From Collinsella sp. AF02-46-1 (lineage in GTDB: Bacteria; Actinomycetota; Coriobacteriia; Coriobacteriales; Coriobacteriaceae): a stretch of DNA of 64,000 nucleotides. The stretch covers positions 18,334 through 82,333 of the forward strand of contig CAKXKM010000001.1 of NCBI GenBank assembly GCA_934876235.1, written 5' to 3'. Shown here piece by piece: positions 25,446-32,415 of this stretch; within the stretch, counting starts at the first letter, position 1; the number at the start of each line of letters is the position of its first letter. The position numbers and the translations under genes were made by a program. The notes under the pieces were generated by a model. That model ran no database searches, was not told where the DNA came from, and worked only from the letters and a program-made list of their open reading frames with translations.

Positions 25446-26837
25446 GTGATTGTGGTGCGTTACTCCAGTGGCGCACCGGCGATCGTGTATTCGACCCCCA
25501 GCGCAAAGCTTTGTGTGCTGGGGGTCGCTTTATTTGCGGTCGCCGCGTGCGTTTATTGCATCGGGCTATTCGTGAACACCATTCTTGCGCCCATCGCCAT
25601 AGAGCCCAGTACGGTGATGGCGTTTGGCGGCAACCTTACCTCCGCAGCGGCCACTCTTAGCCTCGCTGGGACCATGTTGTTTGCGGGAGGGATCACACAT
25701 TACGTCATGCTATCTGAATCAACACGGTTGCATGCACGCATTAGGAAGGGGCTCTTTGATCCACGTTACGGGAATCCTCTACACCTGCGAGAAGGCGAGC
25801 TTCTTCCCGACATCTCTTGCAAAGAGACGGCTCCTGGACAGTTCGAGCTCGCCATCTCAACCTCATCCTCAACGGCAGAAGAAATATCGAAGATGGGACC
25901 TAGCATTAGCTCCCGACTTCGCGGAAGGTTCTCCCGCTACGCCGTCGTACTTGCCGAAGCAGACGTCGCATGCAATCAAGTGACCTTCTTCCTTGAAGAT
26001 GTGACGTTGCATCGAGAGATCAAGGCATCGCGTGTCGAGGATTTGTGCCCGGCGAACGCCTACGAATTCCGCGTTCAAAACGGCACGAGCATCGACCTCC
26101 GCACCTCCGGTTCCATGCTCATCGCTGGAAAGACCACGGGCGTGATCGCCCTCTTGCTCCAAGCCCTGTTGGCTGGTCCTGACGGACACGGATCGCAAGT
26201 CCTCATCATAGACCCCAAGCAGGCCGAGCTCTCCCGACTTCCTCGCGTGGTTTCACTGAATGCTGACGGGGACGCTCGCGCAATCCTGTCTGCGTTATCA
26301 CGGTTCGCCGACAGCATCAAAGAGCGACAGAGCTTCCTCAACGACAGGTCGACAGAGACGGGAGACGCCGTGCACTGGTGGGATGCGGGGCTTCACGTTT
26401 CGCTTCTCTTCATGGATGAGTACGTGGCACTCCGCACGCTGTTTCCCAAGCGCGCGAGCAAGGAGGACCCCGATTACTGCCTCGCGACGTTTGATGGGCT
26501 GGTGAAGCGCATCGTAACGATGGGGGCGAGCGCGGGCTGCTACGCCATCATCTCGATCGCCGAGGCGTCTGTTGAGGAGGGGGGCTTGCCGTCGATGCTG
26601 CGCTCGGCGTGCAGCACCCGCGTCCTCTTCAAGCCGACGCTTCCCGAGGCGCGGCTCATATGGGGCGCGGAACGCCTGCTCGACCTCGGTGCACCTCGCA
26701 CCTTCTCCCCGGGCGACGCTTGGTTCAGCAGTACGGACGGGGCGCACGACCGCATCGGCTTTGTGCATTTTCCGATCATGGACTTCCCCGTGTACCGCGA
26801 GCTTGGGCGGCTCCTTGACCTGTACTTCAGAGAATAA
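25446..26837 (+). CDS. FtsK/SpoIIIE (TcpA)-like DNA translocase with a damaged P-loop
   Basis: 463 residues. Two N-terminal membrane segments (22-48 and about 57-86), then the ATPase domain. Walker B is LLFMDEYVAL (320-329), and QVLIIDPKQAELSRLP and FSPGDAWFSS are as in ICE coupling ATPases. The P-loop region reads SMLIAGKTTGVIALL (223-237). Relatives have a Gly-rich loop with a second GK(T/S) here, so four or five residues appear missing. In ICEs and IMEs such proteins feed DNA to the transfer machinery. GTG start directly after the previous frame. Probably inactive unless the loop is tolerated. Confidence 0.85.
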   Translation: MIVVRYSSGAPAIVYSTPSAKLCVLGVALFAVAACVYCIGLFVNTILAPIAIEPSTVMAFGGNLTSAAATLSLAGTMLFAGGITHYVMLSESTRLHARIRKGLFDPRYGNPLHLREGELLPDISCKETAPGQFELAISTSSSTAEEISKMGPSISSRLRGRFSRYAVVLAEADVACNQVTFFLEDVTLHREIKASRVEDLCPANAYEFRVQNGTSIDLRTSGSMLIAGKTTGVIALLLQALLAGPDGHGSQVLIIDPKQAELSRLPRVVSLNADGDARAILSALSRFADSIKERQSFLNDRSTETGDAVHWWDAGLHVSLLFMDEYVALRTLFPKRASKEDPDYCLATFDGLVKRIVTMGASAGCYAIISIAEASVEEGGLPSMLRSACSTRVLFKPTLPEARLIWGAERLLDLGAPRTFSPGDAWFSSTDGAHDRIGFVHFPIMDFPVYRELGRLLDLYFRE

Positions 26838-26843
26838 CCACCG

Positions 26844-26945
26844 CGGGGTCCGCTTCGCGCAGCAAAAGCGGACCCCGTCGATTGTTCCATTACTTGAAAT
26901 TCTGCTCATTTATGCGCCTTGGGGAGCTTGTTATCCCAAGGCGCA
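26844..26945. promoter_or_regulatory. Two strong hairpins before rep: terminator and possible origin
   Basis: Hairpin 1: 12 perfect bp, 26844-26855 with 26866-26877, just after the FtsK-like stop, probably a terminator although its T-run is poor. Hairpin 2: 11 perfect bp (TGCGCCTTGGG with its complement), 26913-26923 and 26935-26945, loop GAGCTTGTTAT, 62 bp before rep. Rolling-circle origins commonly present the nick site in a hairpin loop near rep, so hairpin 2 is an origin candidate. Confidence 0.5.
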
Positions 26946-27006
26946 CCCTCGGGCGCGTTCCAAAATCGTCCCGAAATAGCTCATTTACGAGAAAGGACTC
27001 GGAACC

Positions 27007-28197
27007 ATGACCAATTCTCTGCCCATGAAGACCCGCGCGATGATGTACGAGCAGCAGCTCGATCACCTGCCCCGTCTTGTGGACGAAATGTACCGAAGAA
27101 TCGAAACACTCGCCCCGAAGCGCTATGCGGGCATCGTGCACGACAGCGACACGACGGACGCGGGACGTCCGGCAGCCGCGCATCTTCACGTGATGATGGA
27201 GTTCCAGAATCCGCGCTCGCTCAATAGCATCGCGAAGCTCCTTGGAGATAAACCTGAGCGCATCGAGGCTTGGAAGGCAGGTGTGGAAAACGGTTTTTCC
27301 TACCTGTGCCACAGAACGGATGGCGCACGATCCAAGCATCAGTACGACCCCAAAATCGTGCGCTCCAATTTCGATTACCCAGCGCTACTTGCTTCTATTG
27401 AGTCGCGCGTTGCTCGAACGAGGTCCCATAGCAGCATCAAAGTCCTTCTCGATGACCTTCTCGAAGGTCGTATCGACAAGGAGTCCTTGATCTCTCAGCT
27501 CTCCGGATCCGAATATGCCCGGACATAGCGTCAGATCGAAGACGTTTATGCACGCCGCCTTCAGGTTCAGGCCCGGGAATGGCGGGGGTTGATGCTCAAG
27601 GGCGAAAGAAGGGTGGAATCAGTTTGGATCTTCGGGCCTGCTGGAACGGGGAAGTCCACCCTCGCAAAGCTCTATGCGAAGCGGAAGGGCGAACCGTTCT
27701 TCGTCTCTGGATCTACGAGAGACATCTTTCAGGGGTATGAGGGCAAGCACACGGTGATTCTTGACGAACTTCGTCCCTCATCCATCCCCTACGCCGACCT
27801 GCTTCGCATCACGGATCCCTATGCGATGGAGCATGAGGTGATGGCACCGTCCCGATATTCCGACAAAGCGATAGCCGCCGATCTCGTAATCGTCACGACG
27901 CCCTACAGCCCCTTGGAATTCTATGGAGAACAGATGCGCCGATCCGCGACTTATCGTCCGCAAAACGATGTCGACGGATTTGGTCAACTTGAGAGGCGCC
28001 TCTCCGTCGTTGCGGAGATACAGACGAGGGAGATCTGTCTCTCTGAGTTTAGGCACGATCTCGACGGATACTGGCCGGTCGAAGGTTCCTCTCGTACAAA
28101 CCCATATTCGAGTTATGCGCGAGGACTCGCCCCCTCGTCCTGCGCCAACGCTCTTTATAAAGAGCTTCTCGACACCGTTTCGCACTTGACAGCTTAA
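27007..28197 (+). pseudogene. Rolling-circle Rep (HUH endonuclease plus SF3-type helicase) split by in-frame TAG
   Basis: One reading frame of 396 codons with TAG at 27526-27528. The first part (173 residues) is an HUH endonuclease: HLH metal motif at 59-61 (AAAHLHVMMEF) and candidate nicking Tyr Y99 in GFSYLCHRTDGARSKHQY, as in pMV158-like Rep proteins. After the stop the frame continues RQIEDVYARR and then from ATG 27589 gives a P-loop helicase with GPAGTGKST and VILDELRP. Rep would start replication and possibly transfer of the excised circle. Separate expression of the two halves is possible, but a nonsense mutation is simpler. ATG 27007 has GAAAGGA upstream. Confidence 0.78.
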
Positions 28198-28269
28198 CCA
28201 ATCGGGCCCCGTGCGATAATCTTGAAATATCGCATCGGGGCTCTTTTCTGAACAGGAAGGAGCCTGCTA

Positions 28270-29475
28270 GTGACTGTGAGAAAAGACAGCAAAGGGCGAA
28301 TCCTCAGACGCGGGGAAAGCCAGAGAAAAAACGGCCGTTACTGCTTCAAGTATGTGGATGCAAGAGGTAAAACGCGGAGCGTCTACTCGTGGACCTTGAC
28401 AACTCATGATCTAACTCCGAAGGGGAAGAAAGCCAGTCCGTGCTTGCGCGCGTTGGAGCATGAGATCCAGCGCGATCTGCTTGATAAGGTCGCGCCGAAC
28501 AATATGACAGTCTACGAACTCGCATCTCGTTACACTGAAACAAAGACTGCCGTGAAACAATCCACTCGAGCCGCCTACAAGACAATCCTCAATTTTCTTG
28601 CTACAGATGAATTCGGCTCGCGACGAATATGCGGTGTCACCTCCCTTGATGCCAAGGAATGGCTCATCAACCTGCAAAAAATCCACGGCAAGCGCTATAG
28701 CACAATCCATAGCATCCGTGGTGTTCTGAGACCGGCGTTTCAACTGGCAGAGGAGAACAGCCTGATTCGCCGAAATCCCTTCTATTTCGAGCTCGCAACG
28801 ATACTGACAAACGACATGGTTACACGCAAGGCCTTGGCCACTAACCAAGAACGCAGATTTCTTGCTTTCGTGGAGGGCGATGAACACTTTCACCGCTATC
28901 GTGACGCCATCTACATCCTTCTAAATACGGGCCTGCGCATTTCTGAATTCTGCGGTCTTACCGTCGAAGACCTTGATTTCAAAAACGGAAGCATTCGGGT
29001 AAACAAGCAACTTCAGCGGACCAGCAACATGCGATACTACATCGAACGTCCCAAGACGGAGAGCGGGATCCGCTATGTTCCCATGACTCAAGCCGTGACA
29101 GAGTGTTTCAGGAGTATCCTTGCGCAACGTCTAAAGCCTTCGAGTGAGCCGGTCGTTGACGGTGTTAGCGGTTTTCTGTTTCTTGATAAAAACGAGATGC
29201 CGCGTGTTGCCCTGCACTGGGAGAAGTACTTCCACCACGCGATAGAGAAACATAATCGCATCTACAAGGATGAGCTTCCCAAAATCACACCACATGTCTG
29301 CCGACATACCTTCTGCTCGAAGATGGCACGCAGGGGAATGAACCCTGCGAAGCTAAAATGCATCATGGGCCACTCCGACATCAACGTGACTTTTAACACA
29401 TACACCCATCTTGATTTCGACGACGTCAGAGAGGATATGCTGAAAATTGGATGCAAAGGACGGTCAACATTGTGA
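28270..29475 (+). CDS. int: Tyrosine recombinase integrase of the element
   Basis: 401 residues, the layout of Tn916-type integrases: an N-terminal arm-binding domain (residues 1-65, RYCFKYVDARGKTRSVYSWT), a SAM-like core-binding domain (80-180), and a catalytic domain with R223 (NTGLRISE), K262, H342 and R345 (TPHVCRHTF), H368 (IMGHSD) and nucleophile Y378. All catalytic residues are present. It catalyses integration and excision between the 19-bp cores. GTG start with AGGAAGG upstream. It ends 180 bp from the right attachment site. No excisionase gene was seen. Confidence 0.95.
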   Translation: MTVRKDSKGRILRRGESQRKNGRYCFKYVDARGKTRSVYSWTLTTHDLTPKGKKASPCLRALEHEIQRDLLDKVAPNNMTVYELASRYTETKTAVKQSTRAAYKTILNFLATDEFGSRRICGVTSLDAKEWLINLQKIHGKRYSTIHSIRGVLRPAFQLAEENSLIRRNPFYFELATILTNDMVTRKALATNQERRFLAFVEGDEHFHRYRDAIYILLNTGLRISEFCGLTVEDLDFKNGSIRVNKQLQRTSNMRYYIERPKTESGIRYVPMTQAVTECFRSILAQRLKPSSEPVVDGVSGFLFLDKNEMPRVALHWEKYFHHAIEKHNRIYKDELPKITPHVCRHTFCSKMARRGMNPAKLKCIMGHSDINVTFNTYTHLDFDDVREDMLKIGCKGRSTL

Positions 29476-29635
29476 CAACAAGTCGTAAACCCTCGTTCTT
29501 TACGCAATTCTTACGACGCTGGAAAGAAAAATAATCCGCTCATTTATGAATCAATTTGATATTCTGTCCTTGACGAGGGATCAAAAAGCAGTGCGATTAT
29601 CTGCGAAAACTCTGATATTCGAGAGGTTTTAGCCA

Positions 29636-30082
29636 ATGCGCAAAATCCTATTTGTCTGTCATGGGAACATCTGTCGCTCGACGATGGCTGAGTCGGTGTT
29701 TGCCGAGCTGGTGCGCCGTGCTGGGCGCGAGGCGGAGTTCGTCATTGATTCTGCCGCGACCTCGACCGAGGAGATTGGCAACCCTCCGCATCATGGCACC
29801 GTCGCCAAGCTGCGCGAGGTCGGGATTCCCGTCGTTGCGCACCGCGCGCGCCAGGTTCGTCGCGCGGAGTATGGTGACTGGGACCACATCGTCTATATGG
29901 ATGCCGAGAACGCGCGCGGCCTGCGTCGCATCTTCGGCGACGATGCCGACGGCAAGATTTCGCGGCTGCTGGATTGGACCGATCGCCCCGGCGACGTCGC
30001 CGATCCCTGGTACACCGGCAACTTCGATGCCACCTACCGCGATGTGCTCGCCGGCTGCACGGCCATGCTCGAGCAACTGTAG
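29636..30082 (+). CDS. Low-molecular-weight protein-tyrosine phosphatase (restored at the right junction)
   Basis: 148 residues. P-loop CHGNICRS (8-15) with C8 and R14, and general acid D123 in ADPWYTGNF, so catalytically complete. LMW-PTPs dephosphorylate protein tyrosines. The first eight or so codons and the ribosome site (GAGAGG) come from the element, because the 19-bp attachment core (29655-29673) falls over the P-loop codons. The chromosomal start is the remnant at 22087. The N-terminus differs slightly (MRKILFVC versus MQRVLFIC), so the gene remains functional but is now expressed from element sequence. Confidence 0.93.
   Translation: MRKILFVCHGNICRSTMAESVFAELVRRAGREAEFVIDSAATSTEEIGNPPHHGTVAKLREVGIPVVAHRARQVRRAEYGDWDHIVYMDAENARGLRRIFGDDADGKISRLLDWTDRPGDVADPWYTGNFDATYRDVLAGCTAMLEQL
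29655..29673 (+). mobile_element. Right attachment site (19-bp core)
   Basis: Identical to 22106-22124. Lies within the intact LMW-PTP gene and 180 bp downstream of the integrase stop. Confidence 0.88.
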
Positions 30083-30127
30083 GCGCCCGGGCGGCGCGGA
30101 TGCGTGAGCCACGCCATCGGCATAAAA

Positions 30128-30250
30128 TGAGCGTGGATAATCTCCCGCATACAAATTGAGCGTGGATAATCTCCCACTTTGAACGCAAAACGGCGCTCTA
30201 AACGGGAGATTATCCACGCTCATTATCTTGGTGGGAGAAAATCCACGCTC
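30128..30250. repeat. Four-unit direct/inverted repeat of TGAGCGTGGATAATCTCCC
   Basis: Two direct copies (30128-30146, 30157-30175) face two inverted copies (30204-30222 exact, 30233-30250 with one change). The inner pair can form a 19-bp stem with a 28-nt loop, and the outer pair can extend it. It fills the gap between convergent genes (LMW-PTP and TIGR04076) and may act as a terminator, but there is no clear T-run. Confidence 0.8.
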
Positions 30251-30252
30251 GA

Positions 30253-30582
30253 TTACTCGTCGACGATCTCGGCGAGCCAGACGTTCAACGTATCGACCTC
30301 GGGGCAGCAGAACTTTGCCGTACCGGGCTCGTTGCCGGGCACGGTTCCGCCGTAGCGCAGGATGTCGATATAGGGAAAGCCCACATGGCAGGCCATGGAG
30401 CACATCTTGCCGCGATCGCGGTCGAAGTCGAAGACGTCGCCGGGCTTGTGGCCATGGTGGCAGCGGCACGTGCCCAGCTGGTCCACGCAGCTAATGCGGA
30501 TACGTGGGCGCTTGCCGCGTGGCGCGCCGAGCGACTTGCCCTCGCTCGCGGGCTCGGGGCCGCTTTCGCTGGCGCTACTCAT
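30253..30582 (-). CDS. TIGR04076-family protein
   Basis: 109 residues. The family pattern is visible: a beta strand with Cys (RIRISCVDQLGTC), GHKPGDVFDFD, KMCSMACHVGFPYIDILRYGG, and a terminal CCPEV. Conserved Cys residues suggest metal or redox binding, but no function is established. It overlaps the 3' end of the upstream pyridoxal kinase gene by 8 bp, so it is translated from the same mRNA. The first 27 residues are a charged lead not expected in the family. Confidence 0.82.
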   Translation of the reverse strand: MSSASESGPEPASEGKSLGAPRGKRPRIRISCVDQLGTCRCHHGHKPGDVFDFDRDRGKMCSMACHVGFPYIDILRYGGTVPGNEPGTAKFCCPEVDTLNVWLAEIVDE

Positions 30583-31399
30583 GGTCGATCACATCCAGGC
30601 AGGCCTCGATGGGCAGGCCGGCAGACTTGTCCTCCTGGTCAGCGTTGCGCTCGATAAGCTCGGCCACCACACGCATGGCATCGGCCGTTGCGTGCTGCAG
30701 GCTCCAGCCAGCCATAACGCGACCGACGAGCACCGCCGAGAACGTGTCACCGGTGCCCGGGAAATAGACCGGGATCAGGTCGAAGGGAATCGTGAAGTAC
30801 TCCCCCGCCACGTGGTCGTAACCGATGACGGCGTTCGTGCCGTCGACCACAGCGCTCGTAATGACCACCGACTTGGCGCCCAGCGCGCGCATGGCGTCCA
30901 CAAGGGCGTGGGCCTCGTCAGGCGTGATTTGCTCGGCAATGGGCGTGTCGGTGAGCAGGCACGCCTCGGTATAGTTGGGCACCGCATAGTCGGCGCACTC
31001 GAGCAGATGCCTCATGAGACCGATCGTGGACTCGGGCACACCGGCGTAAAGTTTGCCGTTGTCGCCCATGATGGGGTCGACGAATACCTTGGTGCCCTTT
31101 TGCGCGCGGCGGTGGCAAAAGTCTGAGATGATGCGCGTCTCTTCTTCGGTCACGATAAAGCCAGTGGAGATGGCGTCGAACTCAAAGCCGAGCTCTTCCC
31201 AGATGGCGAGACTCTGACGCACGTACTCCGTGGTGTCGTGGATGTAGAACTTGGGGTAGTTGAGCGTATCGGACACAAGTGCCGTCGGCAGGTTGTGGAT
31301 ACGGTAGCCCATGTGCGACAGCACCGGAAGCATGGCGGAAAGCGCGACCTTGCCATAGCCGCACATATCGTTGATCAGCAGCAGCTGAGTATTCTTCAT
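30575..31399 (-). CDS. pdxY: Pyridoxal/pyridoxamine kinase
   Basis: 274 residues, ribokinase-like fold. LLINDMCGYGKVALSAMLPV at the N-terminus, VDPIMGDNGKLY in the phosphate-metal region, and VYFPGTGDTFSAVL with the catalytic GTGD Asp are typical of the PdxY/PdxK group. It phosphorylates B6 vitamers with ATP, salvaging pyridoxal 5'-phosphate. The AGGGAGACCCTC region upstream on its strand gives a good ribosome site. Cotranscribed with the TIGR04076 gene. Confidence 0.93.
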   Translation of the reverse strand: MKNTQLLLINDMCGYGKVALSAMLPVLSHMGYRIHNLPTALVSDTLNYPKFYIHDTTEYVRQSLAIWEELGFEFDAISTGFIVTEEETRIISDFCHRRAQKGTKVFVDPIMGDNGKLYAGVPESTIGLMRHLLECADYAVPNYTEACLLTDTPIAEQITPDEAHALVDAMRALGAKSVVITSAVVDGTNAVIGYDHVAGEYFTIPFDLIPVYFPGTGDTFSAVLVGRVMAGWSLQHATADAMRVVAELIERNADQEDKSAGLPIEACLDVIDHE

Positions 31400-31527
31400 G
31401 AGGGTCTCCCTTGTTTCGGGTGCGGCGCAGCGGCGCCACAGTGCGACTAAGTGTAGCGCAGGAGGCGTTGTGGGCGGAGGCGAGCGGTACGAAGGGCAAA
31501 TTGTTGCGGAAAGGTTACGAAAACGAG

Positions 31528-31627
31528 GTAGTCGTTGGGGACGTTCTTAAATGACTAGTCGACACAAGGAGTGTCCCAAAGTGCCGACAGAAAAGGAACG
31601 TCCCCAAGTGCCGCCCCCAACGACTAC
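31528..31627. repeat. 100-bp palindromic element with a one-sided 13-bp insertion
   Basis: GTAGTCGTTGGGGACGTTC (31528-31546) has its complement at 31596-31627, but there split by AAGTGCCGCCCCC. The interior contains a short GACAC/GTGTC hairpin. Located between the pdxY promoter and structured repeat copy D. Confidence 0.65.
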
Positions 31628-31647
31628 TCGCCAGCAACGGCAATGTC

Positions 31648-31810
31648 GATGTCTTGGCAACGATAGCGAAAACCCGCCAGAGCGAGCAAGGTGCCTTGAA
31701 ACAAGGCGGCATTGACCTTTTGGTCATGCCGCCGAAGTTGAACGCCAGATTGCCGCTTAGGAGCGTTTGCAGCGTCGAGCGGTTACGGCGTTTGGCAAAA
31801 CTCCGTAACT
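31648..31810. repeat. Structured intergenic repeat, copy D (between divergent genes)
   Basis: Stem I is GTTACGGCGTTT with AAACTCCGTAAC (one mismatch). Stem III is GGCGGCAT.GACC with GGTCATGCCGCC. Stem II is shorter (AGCGAGCAA with TTGCCGCT). The GCAGCGTCGA linker is identical to the other copies. Unlike copies A-C it does not abut a stop codon. It precedes the marR promoter by 15 bp. Confidence 0.78.
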
Positions 31811-31824
31811 ATAAGTTTGGTACC

Positions 31825-31885
31825 TTGACATTCATTTCTCATGCTCCTAGATTGGTTAGGCACAAAACAATTCCACTACCTAACT
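31825..31885 (+). promoter_or_regulatory. Promoter and operator candidate of the marR-ABC exporter operon
   Basis: TTGACA (31825-31830) and TAGATT (31848-31853) are spaced by exactly 17 bp. GTTAGG (31855-31860) and CCTAAC (31879-31884) form an inverted repeat just downstream of the -10, where autorepressing MarR proteins bind. Confidence 0.65.
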
Positions 31886-31908
31886 AAAGAAAGGAGCAAC
31901 ACTAATTC

Positions 31909-32415
31909 ATGTGCGATGAACCTCTTAACCTTTGTTCGCACGAGCCCGGCGGCGACCCGTCACAGCCGGCGGATGTACCCGAAGCGGTTAGCTCAGAAGA
32001 CAAGCTTGCCAAGCGCATCCTCAATGGCCTAGGCTTTTGCGGCCATTACATGCATTTTCATGGCGGAGGTGTGTCCGGCAAGGCGCCCATCATCTGCCTG
32101 CTGGCCAAGCAACCCGGCGGCGAGATGTCGCAGCAGGAACTCGGCATGCACTTTGACCTCAAGCCGGGGTCGCTTTCCGAGATCCTGTCCAAGCTCGAGC
32201 TCAACGGCCTCATCGAGCGCAGCCGTAACCCCAAGGATCGACGGCAGCTCACCATTCGCCTGACCGAAACCGGCCGGGAAAACGCCCGCATCGACCAGGC
32301 GGCCCGCATTCGCTTTAGAGAGCAAGCCTTTAGTGCCCTCACCCACGACGAGCGCGAGCAGCTCGCCGAAATGCTCGAGAAAATCCGTGTAACCTGGGAG
32401 GAACTGGATGATTAA
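31909..32415 (+). CDS. MarR-family transcriptional regulator
   Basis: 168 residues. The winged HTH is clear: APIICLLAKQPGGEMSQQELGMHFDLKPGSLSEILSKLELNGLIERS, then the wing NPKDRRQLTIRLTETGRE. The N-terminal 30 residues are Pro/Asp-rich and not conserved. It overlaps the ABC exporter gene by 8 bp, so it is almost certainly the local repressor, released by a drug-like ligand. AAGGAG lies about 12 bp before the ATG. Confidence 0.9.
   Translation: MCDEPLNLCSHEPGGDPSQPADVPEAVSSEDKLAKRILNGLGFCGHYMHFHGGGVSGKAPIICLLAKQPGGEMSQQELGMHFDLKPGSLSEILSKLELNGLIERSRNPKDRRQLTIRLTETGRENARIDQAARIRFREQAFSALTHDEREQLAEMLEKIRVTWEELDD

Larger units (their letters stand above)
22106..29673 (+). mobile_element. Integrated element of ICE/IME type, about 7.6 kb
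   Basis: Bounded by 19-bp direct repeats inside an LMW-PTP gene. Contains, all on the plus strand, an ABC-F gene, a small hypothetical, an accessory ORF with an internal stop, an FtsK/TcpA-like ATPase, a rolling-circle Rep split by a stop, and a tyrosine integrase next to the right end. Lower GC and looser gene spacing than the flanks. No relaxase separate from Rep and no T4SS genes were found, so it would be mobilisable rather than self-transmissible, and its damage suggests it is decaying. Confidence 0.88.

Noticed and set aside
25191..27528. Stop-codon recoding in the integrated element (TAA and TAG read through)
   Set aside because: Two different stop codons are involved, and no other gene in the window needs reassignment; independent mutations are simpler.
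28270..29673. tRNA gene as integration target near the integrase
   Set aside because: No cloverleaf was seen; the 19-bp direct repeats fall in LMW-PTP reading frames instead.
30128..30250. CRISPR array
   Set aside because: Only four units, two of them inverted, with unequal short spacers and no cas genes.
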